A DNA stretch of 30,722 nt from positions 1-30,722 of the forward strand of contig CAJLXA010000022.1 of NCBI GenBank assembly GCA_905210485.1, in the 5' to 3' direction. Position numbers and translations under genes: made by a program. Shown here piece after piece: positions 24,940-30,722 of the stretch (its first letter is position 1; every line of letters begins with the position of its first letter). The notes below the pieces were generated by a model, which was not told the DNA's origin, ran no database searches, and saw only the letters and a program-made list of their open reading frames with translations. This stretch comes from an uncultured Eubacteriales bacterium (GTDB taxonomy: Bacteria > Bacillota > Clostridia > Oscillospirales > CAG-272).

Positions 24940-25257
24940 ATGGCGCTCGGTATGCTTGAAGTTTACGGTTTCACAACGTCGATCGTCGTTGCCGATAAGG
25001 CGGCGAAAGCGGCCGATGTGAAGATCGTGGCAATAGATAAAAACAAACCCGCCAATGCCGATACGGCCGAGGTGCCGCTTGTGATGGTCGTGAAAATGGA
25101 AGGCGACGTTGCGGCGGTGGAAGCGGCTATGGCGGCCGGCAGGGAAGAAGCAGAGAAGCGCGGTCTGTATATTACCGAAAAGCTGATTGCGCGTCAGTCT
25201 CCCGATATGGAATGGTTTGCGCACCTTTCCGCCCTCGGAAAAGACAAACTGCGATAA
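24940..25257 (+). CDS. BMC-H shell protein with extended pore loop
   Basis: The 105-aa single BMC-domain protein should form hexameric tiles of the shell facet. MALGMLEVYGFTTSIVVADKA is the usual BMC start (strand 1 and helix A), and VVKMEGDVAAVEAAMAAG is the conserved second half. Where typical BMC-H proteins have a KxGSG pore loop, this one has a longer KNKPANADTAEVP segment, so the central pore should differ in size and chemistry. It also has a C-terminal extension (about 85-105, ending LGKDKLR). The ribosome site is weak (TGAGG at the upstream stop codon), suggesting coupling to the dehydrogenase gene and a lower level than the second BMC-H. Confidence 0.93.
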   Translation: MALGMLEVYGFTTSIVVADKAAKAADVKIVAIDKNKPANADTAEVPLVMVVKMEGDVAAVEAAMAAGREEAEKRGLYITEKLIARQSPDMEWFAHLSALGKDKLR

Positions 25258-25287
25258 TATCCGTGCGGAAACGATACGGAAACGCAA

Positions 25288-25318
25288 TTCATAAAATCCG
25301 AAATCAATAATTTATAAT
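25288..25318 (+). promoter_or_regulatory. Possible internal promoter before the second BMC-H gene
   Basis: A perfect TATAAT (25313-25318) lies in an AT-rich 81-bp gap, 19 bp after a poor TTCATA (25288-25293). It could boost expression of the main shell protein. The weak -35 and long spacer keep this tentative. Confidence 0.35.
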
Positions 25319-25338
25319 ATATTTTAAGGAGAATTCTC

Positions 25339-25614
25339 ATGATGGAAGCACTTGGTATGGTAGAAACCCGCGGCCTTGTTGCCGCAATCGAAGCGGCCGA
25401 CGCAATGGTAAAGGCCGCAAACGTAGTTCTGATCGGCAGCGAAAAGATCGGATCGGGACTCGTCAGCGTCATGGTACGCGGTGACGTCGGCGCCGTAAAG
25501 GCCGCCGTTGACGCCGGTTCCGCCGCAGCCGCCGCCCTCGGCGAAGTTGTGGCAACGCATGTAATTCCTCGTCCTCATGCCGACGTGGAAAAACTTCTGC
25601 CCTCGATCAAATAA
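25339..25614 (+). CDS. BMC-H shell protein, PduA-type
   Basis: The 91-aa protein is a canonical hexameric shell tile: ALGMVETRGLVAAIEAADAM, split as strand and helix, then VVLIGSEKIGSGLVSVMV with the pore motif KIGSG, and GDVGAVKAAVDAG. The C-terminal tail is short (HADVEKLLPSIK). The small GSG pore suits passage of 1,2-propanediol-sized polar metabolites in homologues. AAGGAG lies 6-7 nt upstream. A second ATG directly follows the first, so the true start may be one codon later. A possible internal promoter before it and a strong hairpin after it suggest that this is the most abundant shell component. Confidence 0.95.
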   Translation: MMEALGMVETRGLVAAIEAADAMVKAANVVLIGSEKIGSGLVSVMVRGDVGAVKAAVDAGSAAAAALGEVVATHVIPRPHADVEKLLPSIK

Positions 25615-25851
25615 TCGAAGGACATCATTGTTCCTGCGGAGAAAGGCATCGGCCTTTCTCCGGGCAGGAGCGTTCCGCCGCGGCGCGATCGGACGCGCCG
25701 ATGCCGGTTTATATGCCTACAGGGCAATTATCCGAAACTTATCCCGACTTATGTCCGGATTTTCGGCAGACAGTCGTTGATTATCCGGTCTATATGATCC
25801 GGAAATTCGGTATCCGGCAGGCGCCGGAAGAAACAAAGAGGTACATACGGT
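25615..25851 (+). other. 237-bp spacer with two strong hairpins and ATCCGG repeats
   Basis: No gene is seen. GGAGAAAGGC (25638-25647) pairs with GCCTTTCTCC (25652-25661) around a 4-nt loop; after a 2-nt bulge TCCTGC/GCAGGA adds six more pairs (25632-25669 overall). A second hairpin CGGCGCG/CGCGCCG spans 25681-25700. Neither has a U-run. Downstream, near-copies of TTATCCG/ATCCGG recur between 25727 and 25835. The likely role is 3'-end protection of the shell mRNA or processing between shell and PduL transcripts rather than termination, since the following genes need the upstream promoter. Confidence 0.55.
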
Positions 25852-26508
25852 ATGCAGGACGATTTCATTCTTGATATGGTGAAAAAGGTCATTGCGGAAA
25901 TGGGCGGGCAGTCTGCCGCGAAAGAAGCGGCGGAAAACACGGTTCCCGTCGGCGTTTCCAATCGCCATATTCACCTGACGCATGAAGACGTGGAAACGCT
26001 GTTTGGCAAGGGATACACATTGACGCCGCTGAAAGAACTGTCGCAACCGGGGCAGTATGCCTGTAAGGAAACGCTGACCATCGTCGGCCCTTCACTGCGC
26101 CCGATTGAAAAGGTGCGCGTGCTCGGCCCCGAACGCCGCGCGTCGCAGGTGGAAATTTCCTGCACGGATTCCTATGTTCTGAAAGTAAAACCGCCGGTCC
26201 GCGAATCCGGCAGACTGGCCGGAAGCGCACCGATTACCATTATCGGGCCGTGCGGCGTCGTGACGCTGAAAGAGGGTTGCATTATCGCCAACCGCCATAT
26301 TCACATGTCGCCCGCCGACGGGGAGCGCTTCGGCGTGAAAGACGGCGATACGGTGACGGTGGACGCAGTGGGAACACGGCGCACGCGCTTCTATGACGTG
26401 CAGGTGCGCGTTGACAAGGCGTTCCGCCTCGAAATGCATATTGACACCGACGACGCCAATGCGGTCGGACTCGGAAACGGTTCAACGGTAACCGTGGTAA
26501 AGGAGTAA
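25852..26508 (+). CDS. pduL: PduL-type phosphotransacylase with N-terminal encapsulation peptide
   Basis: It exchanges CoA and phosphate on propionyl-CoA (or acetyl-CoA), recycling CoA inside the shell and exporting acyl-phosphate to the kinase. The 218-aa protein starts with an amphipathic helix (about 3-19, DDFILDMVKKVIAEMGG) and linker, followed by two PduL beta-barrel repeats. Zn-ligand motifs are VSNRHIHLT (H39, H41) and IANRHIHMS, plus EMHIDTDDAN near the C terminus. These are the hallmarks of the family, which is unrelated to Pta. The ribosome site is modest (AGAGG). The gene sits 5 bp before the vertex-protein gene. Confidence 0.96.
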   Translation: MQDDFILDMVKKVIAEMGGQSAAKEAAENTVPVGVSNRHIHLTHEDVETLFGKGYTLTPLKELSQPGQYACKETLTIVGPSLRPIEKVRVLGPERRASQVEISCTDSYVLKVKPPVRESGRLAGSAPITIIGPCGVVTLKEGCIIANRHIHMSPADGERFGVKDGDTVTVDAVGTRRTRFYDVQVRVDKAFRLEMHIDTDDANAVGLGNGSTVTVVKE

Positions 26509-26512
26509 CATC

Positions 26513-26761
26513 ATGTTAAAGGGAATCGTAAGAGATAATATCGTATCCACAAGAAAACAGGACGCGCTTGTCGGCAGCAAGTTTCTTGAGGTGCAGTTGA
26601 TCGAAAATAACAACCTTACCGACAAATATCTTATCTGCGTGGACAGCGTTGGCGCCGGTATCGGCGAAACCGTGCTGATTACCGTCGGGAGCGGTGCGCG
26701 ACTGGCACTGCATAATCCCTCGGCACCGACCGACGCCGTGATTGTCGGTATTGTGGACTAA
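26513..26761 (+). CDS. EutN/CcmL-type BMC-P vertex protein
   Basis: The 82-aa protein belongs to the pentameric family that caps the twelve shell vertices. MLKGIVRDNIVSTRKQDALVG and KFLEVQLIE are the usual first beta strands, ICVDSVGAGIGETVLITVGSGARLAL contains the conserved GxGxxVLxxxGSxAR pattern (given here in two parts), and it ends DAVIVGIVD. AAAGGAG overlaps the PduL stop codon, and the next gene starts 15 bp after. Only one BMC-P gene is visible in the window, which is enough for shell closure. Confidence 0.95.
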   Translation: MLKGIVRDNIVSTRKQDALVGSKFLEVQLIENNNLTDKYLICVDSVGAGIGETVLITVGSGARLALHNPSAPTDAVIVGIVD

Positions 26762-26775
26762 GGACGGGTGAAAAC

Positions 26776-28092
26776 ATGGAACTGAAAGAAATTATGCGGG
26801 AAGCAGGCATCGTCGGTGCGGGCGGCGCCGGATTCCCCTCCTATATGAAACTGGCGCCGGGCGCCGATACGCTTCTGATAAACGGCGCGGAATGCGAACC
26901 CCTGCTTTATACCGACTATACGCTGATGCGCGACGAACTTCACCGTGTATGCCGCGGTGCACGCGCCGTTATGGACTTTGCGGGCATGAAGCGCACGCTT
27001 CTCTGCATGAAAGAGCATAATGTAAAGGCTCTCGGATTTACGGACGGGCAGGAACTGGAACCGGGAATTTTTGTGAAACAACTCCCGAACGTTTACCCGA
27101 TGGGTGACGAAATCAATATGATTTACGAAGCGACCGGCCGCGTTGTCCGTCCGGGCGCCCTGCCGATCACGGCAGGAGTGATCGTTTACAATGTGGAAAC
27201 GGTCTATAACATCTGCCGCGCCGTTTCGGAAGAAACGCCCGTTACCGAAAAGTGGTGCATGATCGGCGGCGATATCCGCGAACCGATTGTCTTCCGTGTA
27301 CCGATCGGCGCACGTATCCGCGATATTTTCAAATTTTACGGCATTACCGTGCCGGAAAATCATGTAGTGATCGACGGCGGCCCCTCTATGGGATTCATTA
27401 TTCCGTGGCAGACGGCGGTAATCAAGAAGAATACAAAATCGCTGCTCATTCTGCCGGACGATATTCCCGCAGTCGTTTCCAAACTCGTGACGCCGAGAAA
27501 CGCGGTGACGCATTGCAGTTCCAACTGCTGTCAGTGTACCCGTTGTTCGGACATGTGCCCCCGCGGACTTCTCGGCTATCCGCTGGAGCCGCACCGCATG
27601 GTGCGCAGCGTCACAAGCGTGGCGGAGGCGGATCCCGAACTTGTCAAGACGGCAACGCTTTGCTGTAACTGCGGCATTTGCGAACTGGCGGCGTGCTGCC
27701 AGGGCATATCCCCGCGTTCCGTTATCAATGAATATAAGAAGATCCTGGCAAAGAACAAGATCCGTTACACAGCGACGGCCGATGTGACGCCCAGTCCCGA
27801 CCGCGCGTATCGCATGGTGCCCTCGTCGCGCTGGAAAGCCCTCCTCGGCGTGGATAAATTCGATAAAACGGCGGTATATACCGATCGCGTTTATTCTCCC
27901 GATACGGTGGAGATCCTGTTGTCTCAGCACATCGGCGCACCGTCGGTGGCCATTGTCAAGGCAGGAGACACAGTGAAAAAAGGACAGAAGATCGCCGAGG
28001 CGGCAGAGGGACTTTCCGTGCCGCAGTATGCGTCGATAGACGGCAGAATCGTATCGGCTGACAACGGCAGAATCGTTATGGAAAGAGTGTGA
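26776..28092 (+). CDS. PduS/RnfC-like flavo-iron-sulfur oxidoreductase
   Basis: This 438-aa protein is of the kind that moves electrons from NADH through FMN to iron-sulfur clusters; in Pdu shells PduS reduces cobalamin. With a glycyl radical enzyme there is no cobalamin, so here it may supply electrons to the activase or drain excess NADH. The N-terminal RnfC-like domain has GAGGAGFPSYMK, NGAECEPLLYTD and GRVVRPGALP. A SLBB-like part follows. The first cluster site is C251, C254, C257, C261 (CCQCTRCSDMCP). The second is C296, C299, C302, C307 (CCNCGICELAACC), where the proline usually after the last ligand is cysteine. A C-terminal barrel-sandwich end follows. GGACGGG precedes the start; the BMC-T gene begins 7 bp downstream. 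Confidence 0.92.
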   Translation: MELKEIMREAGIVGAGGAGFPSYMKLAPGADTLLINGAECEPLLYTDYTLMRDELHRVCRGARAVMDFAGMKRTLLCMKEHNVKALGFTDGQELEPGIFVKQLPNVYPMGDEINMIYEATGRVVRPGALPITAGVIVYNVETVYNICRAVSEETPVTEKWCMIGGDIREPIVFRVPIGARIRDIFKFYGITVPENHVVIDGGPSMGFIIPWQTAVIKKNTKSLLILPDDIPAVVSKLVTPRNAVTHCSSNCCQCTRCSDMCPRGLLGYPLEPHRMVRSVTSVAEADPELVKTATLCCNCGICELAACCQGISPRSVINEYKKILAKNKIRYTATADVTPSPDRAYRMVPSSRWKALLGVDKFDKTAVYTDRVYSPDTVEILLSQHIGAPSVAIVKAGDTVKKGQKIAEAAEGLSVPQYASIDGRIVSADNGRIVMERV

Positions 28093-28098
28093 TAAGAT

Positions 28099-28644
28099 AT
28101 GTATCAAGCAGTAGCCATTATTGAACTCAAGAGTATCGCCAAAGGTGTGGAAGCTACGGATACCGCTTTAAAAAGCGCCGGCATCCGTCTGGTTTCCGCG
28201 CATCCCTCCTGCCCCGGTAAATACGAAATCATTCTTACTGGCTCGATTTCCAATGTTACCGCGTCCGCAGATGTGGTGAAGAGCCGTTTCGGCACTTATG
28301 TGATTGATTCCTCCATTATGGGGCGTATTGATCCGCAGGTTATCGAGGCATTGTTCGGCACGCAGAGCGGCGAAAAGAAAGGCGCGCTCGGCGTAATCGA
28401 GACCTACAGCGCGGCCTCGGCCATCAAGGCGGCGGATATTGCCGTCAAGACTTCCCGCGTTGCCATTTACGATCTCCGCGTTTCCCGCGGTATGGGCGGG
28501 AAAGGCGTTGTCAGCGTGACCGGCGAAGTCGGCGATGTGACGGCGGCTGTGGAAGCCGGCGCGGCTTATGCAAAAGACCTCGGACAACTGAATGCGACGT
28601 CGGTTATCGCCGCGCCGCACGCGGAACTCTGGGAACAGATCTGA
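28099..28644 (+). CDS. PduT-like BMC-T shell protein with pore cysteine
   Basis: The 181-aa protein has two tandem BMC domains (about 3-85 and 95-178) and should form trimeric pseudohexameric tiles. C38 in SAHPSCPGKYE sits at the position of the PduT pore cysteine that binds a [4Fe-4S] cluster on the trimer axis, so the tile could pass electrons across the shell. The second domain carries GALGVIETYSAASAIKAAD and RGMGGKGVVSVTGEVGDV. The close pairing with the PduS-like gene, 7 bp upstream, matches the known PduS-PduT partnership. The ribosome site is weak, and coupling to the upstream gene is likely. Confidence 0.94.
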   Translation: MYQAVAIIELKSIAKGVEATDTALKSAGIRLVSAHPSCPGKYEIILTGSISNVTASADVVKSRFGTYVIDSSIMGRIDPQVIEALFGTQSGEKKGALGVIETYSAASAIKAADIAVKTSRVAIYDLRVSRGMGGKGVVSVTGEVGDVTAAVEAGAAYAKDLGQLNATSVIAAPHAELWEQI

Positions 28645-28652
28645 CTTTGTGA

Positions 28653-28715
28653 CCGCACGGGCAGAATTGCCCGCGCGGCACACGTGCATCATGCGGAAAT
28701 CCGTATATTCCGCAT
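28653..28715 (+). other. Two hairpins between the BMC-T and glycyl radical enzyme genes
   Basis: CGGGCA/TGCCCG (28658-28673, GAAT loop) is extended by CCGC/GCGG after one mismatch. ATGCGGAA (28691-28698) pairs with TTCCGCAT (28708-28715). No U-run follows either, so they look like mRNA stability or processing elements in the 98-bp gap rather than a terminator. Confidence 0.45.
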
Positions 28716-28742
28716 CGGATATTTCGGAAAGGACAAAAGGGC

Positions 28743-30545
28743 ATGGAAAATCTCCCCTTCGTGATAGAAAAAAGCGAACGCATTACCGCACTTGTCAATG
28801 ATCTTTTTTCGGTAATGCCGACGATTGAAGCCGACCGCGGCGTTCTCGTGACCGAAAGTTATCGGGCAACGGAGGATCTGCCGATTATTAAACGGCGCTC
28901 TGCGGCGTTTATGCATATATTGAAACATATTCCGATCGTGATTCGTGACAACGAACTGATTGTCGGATCGAACAGTCTGTCTCCGCGCGGCTGTCAGGTC
29001 TTTCCGGAATATTCATATGAATGGCTGGAAGCGGAATTCGATACGGTGGCCACACGGGAAGCCGATCCTTTCTATATTTCCGAAGAAACAAAAGCGCGTC
29101 TCCGCGCGGTGTATCCTTACTGGAAAGGAAAGACGAACAGCGATCTTGCGCGTTCCAATATGGCGCCGGAAGCCTATGCGGCCTTTACGGTTCACGGCAT
29201 GTTTGCCCCCGGCAACTATTTCTATAACGGCATCGGCCATGTCAATGTGGATTATGCGAAAGTTCTGCGTATAGGGTTCACGGGTATTCGTAAGGAGGCC
29301 GAAGAGGCTTTACATAAACTTTCGGTTTCGGACAGCGATTATACGCCGCGCCATCTTTTCCTGGAAGCGGTTATGGAATCCTGCGACGCGGCGGCGATTT
29401 ATGCCAACCGCTACGCCGACCTTGCCGAAAAAATGGCCGGAGAGGCAACCGGAGAACGGAAAGCGGAACTCCTCACCATTGCGAAAAACTGCCGTCGTGT
29501 GCCGGCTTATCCCGCCACGGATTTTTATGAGGCCTGCCAGTCGTTCTGGTTTGTGCAGAGCCTTCTCCAGGTAGAGTCGAGCGGACATTCCATTTCGCCC
29601 GGACGGTTCGATCAGTATATGTATCCGTATTACAAAGCGGATATTGAAGCGGGGAAACTGACCCGCGAAGCGGCGCAGGAACTGATTGATTGCATTTTCG
29701 TTAAACTCAACGATCTGAACAAAGTGCGCGACGCCGCTTCATCGGAAGGATTTGCGGGTTACGGATTGTTTCAGAATATGATCGTCGGCGGTCAGAACGA
29801 GACCGGTGACGCAACAAACGACCTTTCGTATATGTGCCTTGAAGCCGCAATGCATGTGAGACTGCCCCAGCCGTCTCTTTCCATCCGCGTGTGGAACGGC
29901 TCGCCTCAACCGCTTCTTCTGAAAGCAGCCGCCCTCACCCGTACGGGTATGGGAATTCCGGCTTACTATAATGACGAAGTAATCATTCCCGCGCTTCTTT
30001 CCCGCGGACTTACGGTGGAAGACGCGCGCGACTATTGTATCATCGGCTGTGTGGAACCGCAAAAAGGCGGAAAGACAGACGGTTGGCACGACGCGGCATT
30101 CTTCAACATGTGCCGCCCGATGGAACTGGTATTTTCAAACGGTATGGATCGCGGCGTGCAGATAGGCCCCCGTACCGGCGACGTGACGACTTTCTCGACT
30201 TTTGACGAGTTTTATGACGCGTATAAAAAGCAGGAAGCCTATATGATCCGCCTGCTCGTCAATGCCAACAACGCGATCGACGCGGCGCACGCCGTCCGTT
30301 GCCCTCTGCCTTTTGAATCCTGTATGGTGGACGACTGCATTGCCCGCGGCAAGAGTTTGCAGGAGGGCGGCGCGGTCTATAACTTCACGGGACCGCAGGG
30401 CTTCGGCATCGCCAATATGACCGACGGCCTCATTGCCATCCGTGAACTTGTTTATGAAAAGAAAACCGTGACCATGGCGGAAATGCGCGACGCATTGGCG
30501 GCCAATTTTGGCTACGGTCTTTCGGGAAAGCCGGCCGCTTCGCTG
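28743..30545 (+). CDS. Glycyl radical diol dehydratase (glycerol/1,2-propanediol type), 3' truncated
   Basis: The N-terminal ~600 residues of a B12-independent radical enzyme that should dehydrate 1,2-propanediol to propionaldehyde. Active-site positions match Clostridium butyricum glycerol dehydratase: H166 (YNGIGHVNVDY), H282 and S283 (SSGHSISPGRFDQYMYPYY), catalytic C436 and E438 (IIGCVEPQKGGKTDGWHDAA). The WHDAAFFN stretch is typical of diol dehydratases rather than choline TMA-lyase or pyruvate formate-lyase. No encapsulation helix precedes the domain. AAAGGA (28728-28733) supports the start. About 200 residues are missing, including the C-terminal glycine loop that carries the radical, because the frame runs into MnmG-like sequence; the exact break lies somewhere in 30505-30575. 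The activating radical-SAM enzyme expected nearby is not in the window. Confidence 0.93.
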
Positions 30546-30722
30546 ACGGCGGATATTGCCGAGGAGATCGAGATCTCCGTGAAATATGAGGGCTACATCA
30601 AGCGCCAGCTGCAGCAAGTGGCGGAGTTCAAGCGGATGGAGGGCCACAAGCTGCCCCCGGACCTGGATTACAACGCCATTCAGGGTCTGCGGCTGGAAGC
30701 CCGGGAAAAGCTTTCCGCCGTG
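30546..30722 (+). CDS. mnmG: MnmG (GidA) C-terminal fragment, probable chimeric join
   Basis: In the same frame as the dehydratase, the last residues read EEIEISVKYEGYIKRQLQQV, then FKRMEGHKLPPDLDYNAIQG and LRLEAREKLSAV. This is the conserved C-terminal region of MnmG, the tRNA uridine-34 carboxymethylaminomethyl-modifying enzyme (E. coli: KYEGYI...LPATLDY...GLS.E...KL). It has nothing to do with glycyl radical enzymes. Codon use also shifts to CTG, CCC, CGG and GAG-rich choices. The fragment runs off the window and lacks its own start. I take it as the partner of a misassembly or cloning junction rather than a natural fusion. Confidence 0.85.

Noticed and set aside
25632..25669. Hairpin after the second BMC-H gene as a terminator
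   Set aside because: It is stable but has no U-run, and the downstream genes show no clear promoter of their own, so read-through is expected.
28743..30722. Natural fusion of a glycyl radical enzyme with MnmG
   Set aside because: The enzyme would lack its radical glycine domain, MnmG would lack its FAD domain, and codon use changes at the join. A chimeric contig is far more likely.

Overview
The window looks like a chromosomal segment from an anaerobic, moderately GC-rich Clostridia-type Firmicute, probably an uncultured gut or rumen lineage. The basis is near-consensus sigma-A promoters (TTGACA/TATAAT with 17-bp spacers), strong AGGAGG-type ribosome binding sites, a SpoVM-like sporulation micropeptide, an RpiR regulator, a second gyrB/parE-type paralogue and a glycyl-radical-enzyme microcompartment locus. 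The genus cannot be fixed from this sequence. I saw no rRNA, tRNA, CRISPR array, insertion sequence or phage gene.

Layout. 1-4.0 kb: a plant-type cofactor-independent phosphoglycerate mutase and a divergent type IIA topoisomerase B subunit, both on the minus strand. 4.1-9.2 kb: a GH2 beta-galactosidase and peptide release factor 3, each with its own promoter and terminator. 9.3-12.5 kb: a DUF421 membrane protein and an AraC regulator (minus), divergent from a GH109-like Gfo/Idh/MocA protein. 12.8-16.9 kb: a three-gene, translationally overlapping surface-polysaccharide operon (sugar-1-phosphate transferase, GT4 glycosyltransferase, O-antigen ligase/polymerase-like protein) behind a consensus promoter and a strongly folded leader. 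16.9-18.4 kb: lgt and an unrecognised Lys-rich protein (minus). 18.6-18.9 kb: two small genes, a 53-aa two-TM peptide and a 27-aa SpoVM homologue with a TTG start. 19.1-30.5 kb: an RpiR/SIS regulator and a bacterial microcompartment operon: acetate/propionate kinase, class II sugar-phosphate aldolase, CoA-acylating aldehyde dehydrogenase, zinc alcohol dehydrogenase, two BMC-H, PduL, EutN/CcmL vertex protein, PduS/RnfC-like flavo-iron-sulfur protein, PduT-like BMC-T, and a glycerol/1,2-propanediol-dehydratase-type glycyl radical enzyme.

How the operon probably works. The aldolase would split fuculose-1-P or rhamnulose-1-P into DHAP and lactaldehyde. Lactaldehyde would be reduced to 1,2-propanediol and dehydrated by the glycyl radical enzyme to propionaldehyde. 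The aldehyde would then be dismutated by the alcohol and aldehyde dehydrogenases, and PduL plus the kinase would recover ATP. Four core enzymes carry amphipathic encapsulation-peptide-like tails: N-terminal on the aldehyde dehydrogenase, alcohol dehydrogenase and PduL, C-terminal on the aldolase. This resembles the fucose/rhamnose (GRM5-type) microcompartments. Points of interest are a six-cysteine linker in the aldolase, RpiR-like operator repeats at both the regulator and operon promoters, an unusual BMC-H pore loop, and hairpins between operon genes.

Caution: the glycyl radical enzyme is not completed. Around 30.51-30.575 kb its frame runs directly into the C-terminal part of the tRNA-modification protein MnmG, with different codon use. 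This is most likely an assembly or cloning chimera, so the last ~150-200 bases should not be treated as belonging to this locus.
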